64,000 nt of DNA. Origin: Seriola aureovittata. Taxonomy: Eukaryota; Chordata; Actinopteri; Carangiformes; Carangidae. The stretch is taken from NCBI RefSeq assembly GCF_021018895.1, contig NC_079386.1, positions 14,845,552 through 14,909,551 of the forward strand, given 5' to 3'. Position numbers and translations under genes: made by a program. The notes below the pieces were generated by a model. That model saw nothing but the letters and a program-made list of their open reading frames with translations. It did no database searches and was not told the origin of the DNA. Position 1 is the stretch's first letter. Each line of letters begins with the position of its first letter. Of this stretch, positions 34,626 to 55,989 are shown piece after piece.

Positions 34626-36975
34626 CTGCGTGAGTGTGAGGGATCTCACCGTCTATCGACTTGTCACTTTGGTTGTCTGTCTGTCTGTCAGCTTGTCTAC
34701 ATGATAAATACACACTGGACGAGGGTTTACTTCTTTATCTTTTCCTTGGCAGGTGTTTTTTGCAGCAATGAGAACTTCAAGCTAAGTCTGTGTGTCAGAT
34801 TGCATCAATTTAAACAACAACAAAAAAAAAAAAAATCTGGCTATTTCCAGAGAGCAAGTCAATCTCTTCTGTTTTGAGCAATCTTCCACAGCCAAGAAGA
34901 TATCATCAAAATAGATTATGATGATGTTGATGATGAGGATGGTGACACACGTTCTCTGTGAGGTTACATAGATCCTTTAAGGTCCCAAAGATTTCTGCAT
35001 AATCTCCTTTGACAAGCGCTTATCCATATTGCATGGGAGAGGAGTCCCGCTGCCAAAAAACAGATTACAATTAGAAAAAACATGCCAGACTCAGCATAGA
35101 ACAAAAAAATAGACAAAGATAAAATACGCTTTCTTTGATTAACATTTCATGTTTTAGCTCTGATACTCTTCGTCACAAGTCCAATAAGGTGAGAGAAGAA
35201 AAACATACCTGCAAATGACAAACTTCTTCTTGTCATTTTCCTATTATGTGAAAAAACTTGTTAGTCAAGCTGCAGGCTCTTCCCTGATAATACGCACTCA
35301 TGTACACCACACATACACACTGTTCAGGTGTGTACTGGAATGACATGTCAGCGACGCACCCATTGCACATTAAAACATTTTTTCCTGTCACCACCTACGC
35401 TCAGTGGTTTACTCTGATCTCTCCTCCTTCCGTCACCTGACTCTGTCAAAAGCACAACTGTTTCTCATACTGTACAGACTGTACCCTTTTAGTGTATCAC
35501 CATTACCTTCCTCATATGCAATTTATGTCACCATTAATTCCAGAATTGAACTGATTCACAGTCACAGAGGGATTAAAGAGTAATCCATCTGATTCATCCG
35601 TTCACCTTGACTGACCTGCTCAGTGTAGCCGGTCGTGCCTTTTTTATATTAGTTTTATAATTATAATTTAATAATTAGTTTCATATTAGTGACAATCTGG
35701 TTTCATTTATACAATTTTACAAGGGAGGTACTGTGTCTTTTTACGGTCAAAACACAACTGTGACACTATGTCACGCTGTGACAGTACATTTATTGTTCTT
35801 ACTTGTGTGAATGGCTGTTCCACCGGTGTCCTTTTTCCCTGTCTGCTGGTTTCACTACTCTGTTCTGGCTGACTGTGAAACACTTTCCAAAATGAAGAGG
35901 GATTTTCCAAACCTAACTCAGACCTTTTAAACAGATCAAATTCAAACATGATCATAGTATTTATTTGAATGTTACGTAAGGTTTATTCAAATTATCTAAG
36001 AATTAAGGATAAACTTATCATGCAGAGATTCTGATAATTTAAAGAAAACATGATTAAAAAACACAATTTCTCATTTAATCTAGAGAACCAAGCCTAAAAA
36101 TGCAGAAAATTACCATTTCTCCTATCCCTACTTTTAAGCTATGACTGCAACCTTGCCTATTATTGATTAACCTTTGGATTATTTTTTCAATAATTTCATC
36201 AGCTCCATTGTCACTTTCTGTAAAATGTGAGAAATAAGTGAAAACTGCAAATCACAACTTCTGAAGTCCTCATATTGCTTGTTTTGTTCAAATAACAGCT
36301 TCAAAATCACAAATTGACCAACAAAGCTCTAAATCCTCATATTTGAAAAAAACAGATCTCTTGACTGACTAATCAATTAATTGACTAAGCTAATTGTTTG
36401 ACCGTGATAATAATGAAAATATTACATATTCATTCAGTTTCTTAAGTGATTTCAGAATTATTCTTTTCATGGAGATGGTAAATAAAGTTATACATAAACA
36501 CAGACTGTTGCTACATCTCCAAATGGTTTAGTTTGAAAATGAAATTGTGGCAAAAGATAATCTCACTAATGAGACAAACTATGTTAACAAAGCTATCTTT
36601 AAAATCTAGCTTTATCTGTGTTGTAACGGATGACTGCAGCATGTTGAAGGGATTGATGAGCCTGGACACTTGAATAATCAGCTAGATATGTAAACATAAA
36701 AGCATGGATTCGTCTCTGATAACAAAAAATATTTTATTGGTTACTTTATTACCACAAACTACAGTTTAATGTCCTTTTTGTCCTACACAAATCAGTTAAA
36801 AGTTCTCTTATCATATCAATATTATTGGCACAGTAACTTTAATAAAAAAGTTCGACAACCGCCTAATTATTTGTGTAACAGGACAGAAAAAAACACCGGG
36901 TTACACAAAAATATCAAAGTAGGTGAAGTAATTCAAAGGCTGTTAATGTGTTGTGAAGAAAAAATATATTCTTAC
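34626..36975. other. adcy4: Presumed adcy4 5' intron
   Basis: The stretch between the inferred 5' non-coding exon (donor at 36976/36975) and the ATG exon (acceptor just upstream of 34625). No coding exon is seen. About 36125-36402 holds another copy of the interspersed family found at 745-1090. Confidence 0.45.
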
Positions 36976-37330
36976 CTCATGTTTTTCTAACGTTAACGTC
37001 TCCCTGTTAACGTTAGTTAGCTAACACTCACTTTAATTTCCCTCTTTGTCGCTCAACTTCCTCCGTCGTCCTTTAACTGTTGTCAGAGAGCACTCACAAA
37101 CACTTTTAACCTTTACAACAGGATAAAAACCTCAAAATTTATCCTCTTAAAATGTTATTTTTCTTCTTAAAAACAGACGTAGAAGAAAGTCTGCGTCTGC
37201 TCCGACGCACGAGCGGCTGTGTGTTGCCATCGAACGCCAGGCAGGTGAGTGCGGGGGCGTGCGCACTTGAGCACGAGCACGAGCACGAGAGCTCTGGTTC
37301 TGCTATGCAAACAGGAGGAGGTAAACAGAG
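36976..37330 (-). promoter_or_regulatory. adcy4: adcy4 5' non-coding exon and CpG-rich promoter
   Basis: A strong minus-strand donor, ACATGAG|GTAAGAA (exon end 36976), follows CpG-containing leader sequence. The surrounding 37180-37300 is the only CpG-rich patch between 35 and 42 kb (ccgacgcacgagcgg, gggggcgtgcgc). If spliced to the ATG exon, the leader's own ATG at 36978-36980 opens a frame overlapping the main start. Transcription start not determined. Confidence 0.45.
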
Positions 37331-37439
37331 AGGCTGAGAGATGGAGAGGAAGGACCAAGGGCAGGTTAGGGGATAATGGGCCCCTGGGCACAGACAGGTG
37401 ACTCCCCCCTACAACTCCACACCTGTCCTAAATAAGACT

Positions 37440-37800
37440 GAGAGAGATGCAAAATGTAGTTTTGTTGACGTTTTGCGTCTCTTTGTTGTCGTTTTGTGTC
37501 TTTGTGGGTGGTTTTGCATCTCGTTTTCTGTCTCTTTGTAGTAGTTGTGTGTGTCTTTCAAATCATTTTGCTCTTGGAGGCCATATTGCATCTCTTTATG
37601 ATCATATTGTGTCTCTTTGAAGTCATTTGGAGTCTTTTAGAAGTTGTATTTGTGTCTCTTTAAGGTTGTATTGTGTTTCTTTGAGATCATTTGGTGTCTA
37701 TTTGTGGCCATTTTATGTCTCTGTAGTTGTTTTACCTCTCCTTTAGACCTTTTTTGCATCTCTTTTTTCATAATTTTGTGTCTTTTACAATGTTGGTTTT
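37440..37800 (+). repeat. Degenerate minisatellite, GTCTCTTTGTGGTCATTTTG-like units
   Basis: About 12-15 imperfect units of roughly 20-32 bp built on TTTTGTGTCTCTTTG (for example gttttgcgtctctttgttg, catattgtgtctctttgaag). The same unit in the opposite orientation forms the array at 49335-49620. Confidence 0.8.
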
Positions 37801-40800
37801 AGACAGGTTCTATGTTAGGGTTGGTTTTTGTGTTTACACCATTTCTGATTCAGGGTGGACTACATTTTCATGTCTCAGTGTAGAGACATACAGTTCAACA
37901 GCACCACAAGTTGAACCAAACATGTAACACAAACTGAACATTAGGTTGTTGTTCATACAATGCATAATTTATGTATTTGTGATGAAATCAACAACTTACT
38001 GGTAACAAGTGAGACATACTCCATTGAGTGTATTTCATCATAAAAATTAAGGAGGAGAAAGAAAAAATGTCTTGCTTTATGACAAATATATATTCTCCCG
38101 CAGGGCAAGATATAAATAGTTTAAAAAATGATTTTTCATAGAAGAAGTGAAGCCTTTTTCTTTGTTTCTCTCTCCTCTGTGTGCCCCTCAGTTCTATTTA
38201 TTTTTTTCAAATCAAACAGTTTTATTGGTTTAGTAATATTTCCCTATATTGTCAAACAAGCAATTTTACAACTTCAGCAAACACATACAGGCGTACTGTG
38301 GTGTAGATGGTACAGCTGCAGTTTTTAGTGCCAGATAAAAGCCTTGTGTAACCAATATGATGTACCTGGGTGCTAAGGTCTCGTATAACTTTCAAATACT
38401 GAATACTATTAAAGTTAAAGTGAAGGCGTGTTTATGCTCAGACAATTTGTCTGGGAAGCTTTCTGTGGACTTTTGCATGGTTTATAGACCTGGGAAGAAA
38501 CAAAATACATTTCATTCTTATCCTGAATGTAATCATCAAAATTAAATTCTCTTTTGCACGACAACTTACTCAAGTATGGTCAAATTTGGAGGTACATGGG
38601 TGATTTAAAAAGGAAAGTTCTTTACAAAAACCGATGCTTATAATAGTATATGTTACTGCTAAAGCTTTCTATTGTAGGTCAGTGTTTACATGAGATCCTT
38701 GTCTCTATTTGTTGTATTTTGTACATGTTCACCATCTAACGGGCATTTCTTTCACCATGATTGTTACTTTACTTTGTGAAATACATTTTGAATTTCATTT
38801 GTGTTTTACTGTGGTGTGTGCGTGTAACATGGCATAAAATGCAAAGTTTGGATGACATCTATAAATACAACAGGACACAAAACAAAGGGAACGATCCGGA
38901 TATAACCCAGTAAACAACAGAATGCCAACCAGTGTGAGATAACAAAATTTCAATGCGAAAACGGAAAACAACTAAACAAACAGTCGAGAGAAATGTTGCC
39001 TTGTGCTTTCTGTCGCTCTTCATCTCTTTCTGTCTTTACATAAGACGAGTACCAACCAAAATGGATCTGAAGTGGTAGTGACTTATGCCCAAAACACTTT
39101 ATGTGCATGAAGCATGACTATAGAAGGAAAACACAAAACACAACAAGACAAACTGGTAGTTTCATGACATGAGAGAATAAAACATATTTTACATGCTGTA
39201 TATCTTTATTGTGGCAAGCTATGAGCATAACAAAATGTCAACTAAAATAACACTAGAAATGATGCATGATTCATATATCTGTTACCCCGGTGCATGTTGG
39301 GAGACTTTCCACTATGTCCATCCTCCTGGGACGCTACAAGATTTTTTTTATTTAATATTTTGTAATATATTTGGACATATTATTAAAAAAAAATGAATAC
39401 ATTCATTTGTTCCCTATAAATAAGATTCCAATAAAATCTCTCCTGTCCCATGATATTTAGTTTTTCCTCTTGGGTTCTGATGCACTCACTATTACATGCC
39501 TGTACTTCTCCATTATTGCATAATATGGAAAATGTGTTAAACTGATTTTAGAAATATGGATCAGACCTACAGCCACCACCTGCTGCATGCTTCTCACTTT
39601 AATTGAAACTCTCCAGAGGTGAATGAGATGTCGCTAAACGTATTGAATCTTATATACCCAACATTTATTTTCTTTCATACACCTGTGTGAAAAATCTGTC
39701 CTGCTCAGGATGTTCCCAAAATAGATGTGCCGTCTATTGTAACTATTGTTCGTAACTCACCTAACCGGTTTAATATGCTTCTATTCTCAGAAAGAGATCC
39801 TCCTCTGTGAAGTCCAGGAAAGCAATAAGTCAATAATAATCAATAATCCAATAATAATCTCCATCCTTTTCTGCTGTAAACACAAATGTATGTTGTGCAT
39901 TCACGTTTGTGTGAAAAGACAAAAAGTCGCAATAACAAAAGAAAGCAACAAACAGAACAACATTCTTGACATTTTGCAGATGAATGCATCCAGCTGCTTC
40001 TGAATCCTCTTATTCTTTCATTTTTCAGCCGTTTTGGAGGAAACTTCACCTGAGAGGAATCTTCTTGAAACTAGTGTTTTCATATTTAAATTGTCTATAT
40101 TGACTAGTTTACTCTTCACTAGTGTTTCTAATTCAAAACGCTCAGTCAGTTGACATGCTGATGATTTCACTCCAGAATCAAGAGTTCAGTTATTAAATGC
40201 ATTTGCTCACTGCCATCGTTTCAGATCAGATCACTCTGCCCTAACACATCTCTATGAGAAGCTCACCTGTTCACTGGAGGACATTTACACTGGAACATTT
40301 GCATTCATTTCTGTATGTGCGAAGTGTAAGACATCACCGTAAGCTTTTAATTCTAATTCTGTCTCTGACATTTAAAAAAAAAAAAAAACTGCAGCAACAC
40401 TGACAATCTCTCAGAACTACTACAGAGTTGTTCTTCCTTTTTGGGTTTGAACAGGAAACTGTGGTAAAAGACACGACCGTTACGGACCGAAACAAGAAGC
40501 TACTCCTGTGTACTTAAAATAACATCAAAAACAAAGTGCTCCTTGATAAACTGTGGTAAAGTGCAGCCTCTGGTGGAAATGTTCATGAACTAAATTTATA
40601 GCAAGTCTGTTTATACATCACAATATGAGTGAAGTTTCCCTGAAATTAAATTGGAATTAATGTGGAATGAAACTAAAGCTTAATGGATTTTTTTTTTAAG
40701 TTTATGAATTTGATTTATTTGCTAAAGATTTCATAATGCTCTGATGCTACAAATTATATTCACATTGATTGACTATGACTTAGAAATAAATTAAAACCAT

Positions 40801-42268
40801 GTCCAGCTCAAAGTAAGTTTATTCTTTTTCCTCCAGTTTTCTAGATTGAGATGATTTTAAGCTGCTGATTCTGGGACAGCGAAAACAGAAACAAGTACTG
40901 CAGAGACACAGTGCAGCAGAAACACGTTCAAACCCAACAGCAACTTATTAGATTTTATTTTCAATCCCTTCGATCAAGAAATACTCTGATGGTCTTCATA
41001 AACCGATTTAATGAAACAATAACCAGCAGAACAAATACAAATACAAACAATACAAACATGATTATTGTATTTCACAATTGGTAAAATTTGTTTAAAATTG
41101 CATTTGAGAAGTTGGATTGAGGATCTGATCTTCAGTCACAGAGATGTCAAGGAAAATTTCACTCGCTTTCACCTTTTAGTTCGGTTTTCCCTCATGAAGT
41201 TCAGATTCCTCATCTAGGCACACTCTGGTTAAAATAAGTTAAAAATATATAATTGAGGGTACACAATATTTTATTCTAAACTTCACCTGGGCACCCCTCA
41301 CACCCGATGGTCCCGATGGTAAACCAGCTGGTAGCTATAAAATCTGAAGTCTAAAAATAAAATTTTTCAAATATAGCAATCCTCTCTTAAAAATGTCACA
41401 TTTAAGCACATGTAATTCTTTTCTTAAACTCAGTGCTGGGCCTAACAATAGTGAAGTACAAAAGAGAGAGTGGGAAAATGATGAAAAACACAACCGATGC
41501 ACACCGCTTTTTTCAAGAGGTGTGTGGTCGCCTAATAAGGGCCAGTAAAACAACCCTGAGGAAGATGGCTGCCGTCATTATGCATCGGTTGCGCTTTTAA
41601 AAAGACATTAAATAAGACTTAAGAGTCTGCTAGTGGCTTTGTGAGGTTGTATTTGAGCTAAATGCTAACACCAGTATGCATCAGTAGCATGTTGATGTTT
41701 AGCAAGTATAATGTTTACTGTGTTCATGTGCTAGTTTGGCATGCTAAGACTATAGCGTTCGTAGCCTACAGGAGAGGCTTATGGGAATGCTGTTAGTTTC
41801 GCAGGTATTTTTGGTTGATATTACTGGACATATCAATATTTCAACCTGATGACGAGAGGTAAAAAGTCAGGGGTTCGGCGTGGGTGGGTCGAGGCCACTG
41901 AAGGATGAGCAAGAGTCAAGGATGTTGTTTTAGAGTGGACAGACAAAAACTGGTCGAGTAGGGTCCGACACTAGCAAAACTGGTCCGTCTCTAACAACAA
42001 GTAAACAGGATTTACATCATGTGTCATGTTTAGTACAGTCTCTAGGCTCTTGTTATAGGGAGGTATGCAAAGAAGAGAGAAACAGTGAGCGTCATACTTA
42101 AATTATGTGTGTTGGACTTTCAACAGAAAATTCCACCACTCATCTGATAATTTATAAGATCTTTGCACTGATTAACCAGTATGATTTGCTGTAGTTGGTT
42201 TGGAGGAAAATAATATTTGATCAATAGACTAGCTTAAGAAAAGCCTGCATGAACCCAGAGAACGATTT
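37801..42268. other. Intergenic DNA between adcy4 promoter and khnyn 3' end
   Basis: No coding exon or splice-bounded frame seen. Contents are AT-rich unique sequence, an interspersed repeat at about 41630-41880, and the probable 3' untranslated region of khnyn nearest 42268 (possible AATAAA signals on the minus strand near 41269 and 40817). Confidence 0.5.
41630..41880 (+). repeat. Interspersed fish repeat copy
   Basis: Reads 'ctttgtgaggttgtatttgagctaaatgctaac' in pieces (gtgaggttgt, gagctaaatgctaac), then 'gatgtttagcaagtataatg', 'gggaatgctgttagtt', 'gcaggtattt', ending 'aaaaagtcaggggttc'. I recognise this order from a repeat common in percomorph genomes. Classification (SINE/MITE) unknown. 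Confidence 0.6.
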
Positions 42269-50439
<8,171 letters not shown>

Positions 50440-50584
50440 CCCTCGTTCCTGTATCAGTCGAACATACTGCGAAAAACACATTTTAAGAATCTGTTAGAAT
50501 GAGTTTAGACACTTTGGTGACAAGAACATAAACTGTGTGACGGCTGGTATTTTAATCAACGCTATAACATAATTACAAGAGATG

Positions 50585-50865
50585 AAATTAAACTATTTAA
50601 TCGTCCATTTTGGAAATTAAATTAATCATGTTGTCTACAAAATAGTGACAAATAACTTCCTAAAACTTTCAAATCAAACATCCAAAATCCAAAGATATTC
50701 AGTTTACTGTAAGAAAAGCGACAAAGAAAAGAATCAAAACATCAAATTTAAAAGGCTACCAAAAACAAATATTGATTTTGCTTTAAAAATTACTTAAACA
50801 ATGATTTAATTTTAGAATAATGTTTCTGTCAATCAATGAATCCAGTAACAATCGCAGCTCTAATA
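50585..50865. repeat. Copy of the window's interspersed repeat family
   Basis: Contains 'ttaatcgtccattttgg', 'catccaaaatccaaagatattcag' in pieces (catccaaaatcc, aaagatattcag), 'tttactgtaag' and the end 'caatcgcagctcta'. Lies in khnyn 5' intron. Confidence 0.6.
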
Positions 50866-50869
50866 TCAA

Positions 50870-53140
50870 CCGCAAGTCCCGAGGAGCCCTGGTGTAATTT
50901 CCACATCTTCTTCCCCGTTGTTAGAAACAAAGCACAGACTGTATAATGCACAAAAAACACCCGCTTCCACACTTGTAGCTTGTTTTCTTTTGCGTGGATG
51001 TGATTTGTGTTTTGTTTTTTCTTTCTGTTTCAAGGTGTGACAGTGTGGCGCTCACTAACAGCATGGGTCGGCGGTACGGAAGCTGTCGTGCTCCCGATTC
51101 AGATCGGTAAACCCGTGCACGTATTCAAGGAAGGACCTCTACATTCTATAGTGTTTAACAGTTATCACTGAAGATATCGACTGAGATATTATAGACTTTG
51201 AGTATAATTACAAAGAAGTTGACGGGTCTTGTAGTTGCACACTTTGCCAAGTTGATAATACAGCCCTGCTTCCATCATGTACAATAAAATGCTCTTTTTA
51301 AATTATATATTTAAATTTACATTTTTTAAAATCAGTCATTTATGTATTTATATTATATATTTACGATACAAACTGTAACATAATGTGTCATTTTATCCAT
51401 TTTACTTGTTATTCTTATATATTTTCCTTATGGCTGGTTGTTGTTCCTTGCATTGACTCAAGTATGCCGATTCGTTGCCTCTGACATATAACTACTTTTC
51501 CTGTGAGTTTTAAAGCTGTGTGTATGGACTGGGTAAGCTGCAAAGGTACTGCTCTTCTTAGGATAAATAAAGTTGTTTGAATCTGAATAACTGTAAGTAT
51601 TTCTGCACATACTTTTCAAATCACTGTATGTCTTTATAAAATGAGTAAAATGAGCATACAATACGCATGTTCTGTATATCTCGCACTTTGAGCGGGGAAG
51701 GACAGAAGAAAAACAACAGCTTTGCTACACAATTGTATATTCATTAAAAAAAACAAAAAAATTAAAAACTCTCTCATATTTATGTTTTACTGTGAAGTAT
51801 TGGAGAGTTTTACCTCTTCTACTCGCAATAAAACCACCAGAGAAATTCAGAGGGAAACTTTCTCTTTGGTTGAACAGCTCACAGACATGACAAAGGTCAC
51901 AGGGGTCACAAAGGGTCACAAAGGTTGTGAAGGCCTGAAAAATAAATAAGCCTGTGATTTTTTGTGTTTGTTTGTTTTTTTGGGGGGTTATGTTTATATG
52001 AACGTTATGAAACCTACTTACCAGTACTAATACTACTTATATGAAAATTGTGCTCATTGCATGTGTGTTTTGTATATGTTTGAAGTAATTTTTTGTTGGA
52101 TCTAATGTTGTATGTTGTAACTTCCTCATTTACTGTAAGAAGTGTGTGTGCAATGCTGACTATACAGTATGTGCAACGCTGTGCAGAACTTTCAGGCACA
52201 TTAGATGTTTAGATCCTTATCCATCATGTAACACCATGATGGAGGCGTATGATCGGCCCGTAATTCATTCTGCGAACACACAGCCAGAGTCATAAAGAAC
52301 TACTGTATCTTCAGAGAAAAGAAGAAACAAGGAGCCCTGCAGCAGATGTCATGACACCTGCATGGTTTACTGCACTTTCTATGAAAATAAGTGATAAATA
52401 AAAACTATTTATGTCTTTATTTTAGCTTCCTCACTGTACTTTCAGTGCCTTAAGCTTCTGCACAGTAATGTACAGCATTTGAATACAGACCACAAGAAGA
52501 GCAGCTGTTGCTTTATAAACAATAAACAATAAAACAGTGGTTTACACTTGTATTTTAAAAGGTGCATCACATGTATAATCTTATTTTGAAAAATAACTAT
52601 ACCTGTCATGATAATATAGTAGAGTAGCAGGATAATAACTTATAGGGCAGTAGAAGTGTAATGGAAATAATTCAAACACCTGATGTGCATACCTTTGCAA
52701 ACTCCAACACGTAAAGTAGGCCGCGGTGTGCCTCCCTGCTTGCAGCCTATTATTAATATACTGGCATATGATCTCTAACTTGTTTCACTGGGCCGGGCAG
52801 TGCAGTACAACAGCTACTTTAGCAGACTCACATAATATATATATATTTTTGCTACTGCGAGTCCCCCAAACACATATAAATCAGTTTAATCTCCAAAAAA
52901 GACATAAGAAAAATATATTAGAAGCGTCCAAACACGGCCTGTGGAGTATAATTTGGCGATAGTCTCAGTATTGTGAAACGTTTATCTCAGTGTAAATAGA
53001 GACACTGAATGTGTTGTTGTCAGAAACAGAGCAGGAAATAGAGACACTCCGCCGTTTAGTTTAGAATAGCAGACAGTTTGTGTTTTTAAAAAAAAAAAAA
53101 AAGCATTAAAAGCGTAAAATATCATCTTTCTTTATCGTTT
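50870..53140. other. khnyn: Presumed khnyn 5' intron, no exon seen
   Basis: AT-rich sequence between the 5' non-coding exon donor (53147/53146) and the ATG-exon acceptor (50467/50466). No open frame with splice signals or known protein similarity was seen. Confidence 0.4.
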
Positions 53141-53146
53141 TCTTAC

Positions 53147-53368
53147 GTGAGGTCGACTTCAAAGTTTCGTTTCCAGAGGCAGCGCAGCTCGCTTCAGTCT
53201 TCCGCAATCCCGCAAAAACAACAACAACAACAACAACAACAACATGTACCAGTATCAAAGTTCAACATTTCACGCCGCGTAACGTTACAAAGTAATCGCT
53301 CCGCGGAGGGAGAGGGACGGAAAGTGACCGAACAACGCCGCCGCTGCTGCGACCAGGAAGGAAGAAGC

Positions 53369-53411
<43 letters not shown>

Positions 53412-53450
53412 TCCTGCGGCGGAGCTGGACATCATTACACCCATGGAAAC
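53147..53450 (-). other. khnyn: khnyn 5' non-coding exon with CAG/GTT repeats and polyalanine uORF
   Basis: CpG-rich sequence ending in a donor CTCAC|GTAAGA (exon end 53147) is the best 5' exon for khnyn. On the transcript it contains (CAG)12 (plus strand CTG at 53372-53407) and a GTT run (plus-strand AAC/ACA at 53218-53243). An ATG at 53442-53444 opens a 60-codon frame stopping at 53262 in which the CAG tract is read as a run of 12 alanines. Leader status is inferred from composition, donor and position. Confidence 0.45.
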
Positions 53451-54128
53451 CCCAAGACAAAACCGAAACTAAACGAAACACACACATACGCACACACGCA
53501 GTTTATCGCAAAGGCAGGGCGGAATCGTGTAGCTGGGTGCGAAGGTCATGTTGTTTATGTAATACCGTCGCATATTTCTTAGTCAGCCTATAAACCCCCC
53601 ACATGCGTCTTTGGACTCTTACACCACGTGAAAATGTATTTTCATGAATCAAAACATTTTTTTTTTCAGGGTTTCTGTGCATTTTATTTAAACATAAATT
53701 ATAGCAAATGATCATATCGCTCAAAAAAAAAATGTAGATTCAAATTTTACAGCTTTTATATTTTAAAATATGTTTTATAAAATGTTTTATTGACTTTTGC
53801 TCAAACTGGAGCTAGAGGGGATTTCCACTGACGTCACATGCGGGGTTTTTCTGTCTTTTTTTAAAAAACTGCTGGTTGACTCAAGGACACACACGGTTAT
53901 ACAGCAGACTGTGTGTAACACTCCGCATTGCTCTCTCAATATCTCCCAGTCCAGTAGAGATTTATCTATTCAGATATTCAGGTTTTTTTTTTCTATTTAC
54001 AAAACGGTTTCAGAATCTGTCTGACTTGATGTAGCCTGAAGATAAGGAGTCTGCCTTAAACAGGAAGAGAGACGTCACCTCCTTCAATACATCCTGTCTT
54101 ACTTTGTTTGGGGCGAGAGGGCGGGTGA

Positions 54129-54150
54129 GGGGGGGGGGGGGGGGGGGGGG
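54129..54150 (+). repeat. 22-G homopolymer
   Basis: An uninterrupted G run in the interval between the khnyn and ripk3 5' ends. Either a quadruplex-prone element or a sequencing/assembly problem spot; the length is likely inexact. Confidence 0.8.
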
Positions 54151-55359
54151 TAAACTGGATTTTCAAAGGGTGTCATTTAAACGATAAATCTGACAATTTT
54201 CTTTATTGTCAACAAAGTCATAAACACCAAAACCAGATCAATGAATTGGTTCTACCTCGTAAAGTATTGTCTGTGTAGATCAAAGAGCTCCACTGTTGTC
54301 CTAAAAGGCTTCAATAAGCCACACATTGTTATTTCGTTACAGTGAACATGAACACATTCACCATGCCGCTGCTTCAGACACTCACCAAGACCTATTAATC
54401 CATGGCTGAAAATAGTCCCCAACAAATACTGCATTTAATTACTAAAATTTCACACCAGCTTATTTATCTAAACAACAGGTAAACAATTATGTGTGTGTGT
54501 TTAAAAGAAGCCTCCACTGGTTTAGCATTAACTCACAGTGGACCTTTAAAACAAGAAAGTATCAAAGTCAATGCAGCAGAACCAGAGAAATCGTCTATTT
54601 TATGGTTTCTTGTCCAAACCTGATGCATACATTACCCACAACGCACCTCACCTGCTGACAGTTGTCTCATCGGAGTGTGCAGGTCGTGGCTAATGTCACC
54701 TTGATCCTCCGGTCTCAAGCAGTTACATGAGGAATGGCCTACAGAGGTCAGGTGAAGTCACCTGTTTCTCACTCCACACTCACAGAGTTTTATCATCTTC
54801 AGCCTTTTAGTCAGCAGCCCCGACCGACCCTCGGGGGTCTCTGGGTCTCTTCTCAGAGACGCAGCGCCACCCACTCCCCGACATCTGTAGGCAGAATAAG
54901 TGGAGTTCCCCTTTAACCTGAGTCTGAAGTTACAGTGGTGATGTAATTTCAGTACACGCACACACACTCACACTTATCATGTGACTGTAAATAAAAAAAA
55001 AAACACTCACCTCTTGGTATTACACCATAGGATTGGAGTGTGTCAGTATATTTGCTATATTTGCTATTAATATAATGGAAAAGTTATGTTTTTTTAAATT
55101 TTCTGATTAAACAATTAGGATTTAAAAGATATTAAAAGTAGATTTTGAGCCACCTTACAATTGAAATGTATCTATACATTCAGTATCTATAGTCTCTGTA
55201 GTTAAGTTTTTATTAACAATCCTTATTATTATACAAATTTGCAATTAATCACAGTTTAACTGTGACAGTGCAGACAGGGCCTTCAAGGCTTTGCCCTGTT
55301 GATGATCCAGCCTAAACCTAAACCTAAACCTCCCATTTCCTGTTAGTCATTTTAGGACT

Positions 55360-55373
55360 CTGCCCTCTGCTGG
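55360..55373 (-). promoter_or_regulatory. CTCF-like motif
   Basis: CTGCCCTCTGCTGG on plus, so CCAGCAGAGGGCAG on minus. Identical to the site at 6701-6714. Lies between khnyn and ripk3. Confidence 0.5.
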
Positions 55374-55989
55374 TGAAATATGAAATAATCTTTTAAATCT
55401 GCTCTAGACTGTTTTTTTGTTAAACATTAGAATCATTTTAGCCAGAAAAAGCTTGTGCCTGTGACGTGAGATTCAAAAACACTTCATCGCGTATTGTGGC
55501 CCTGATTTAAATCCAACTGGACAAGTAATCAAAACAAGGGCATAGTCAATAACCTTAAAGGTTAACTTAATCATGAAATAAATTTAAAAAATTGCTGTAA
55601 AATTGTTATTTTTATTATTCAGAGCCTCTTTTCTTTTAAAATGCGAGTTTGGGACTAAATAAAGCTTCCATACATCTGATTATCAGCTTTCTCATAACAG
55701 CAGGTATTTAAAGTGTCACTATCTCAACTAACACCCACACTGAACTTCCCCTGAGTGGAGACATTAAAATAAACGTGACTTATCTTATCGCCAAAAACCC
55801 AGAAAAATACACACACATACTCAACCATTAAATCAGACGAGGAATAGTTTTAAATAAAAAAAGAAATATATATATATATAAAAAAAAATGCTGTTGTCAT
55901 GGTTGTCACTCATGCACTTTTTAGCCGAGCAGCAAAGAAGCAGAAGTAAAAGAGAAATTTATGGGATGGATCTGGGCTGCACGGTATCA

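Larger units (their letters stand above)
53640..55980. other. khnyn-ripk3 intergenic region
   Basis: No coding exon seen between the divergent khnyn and ripk3 5' ends. Contents: the poly-G run at 54129, a CTCF-like site at 55360-55373, and otherwise AT-rich sequence. Likely contains regulatory DNA for both genes. Confidence 0.45.

Noticed and set aside
34620..34649. Ten-codon upstream extension of adcy4 starting with GTG
   Set aside because: It begins at a non-ATG codon and lies across a likely splice acceptor (ACGCAG|GTCACG), so the ATG at 34619 is preferred.
53147..53593. 148-codon plus-strand frame with a Gln run and Leu run
   Set aside because: Open because of the trinucleotide repeats (CAA and CTG); no splice signals or similarity support it.
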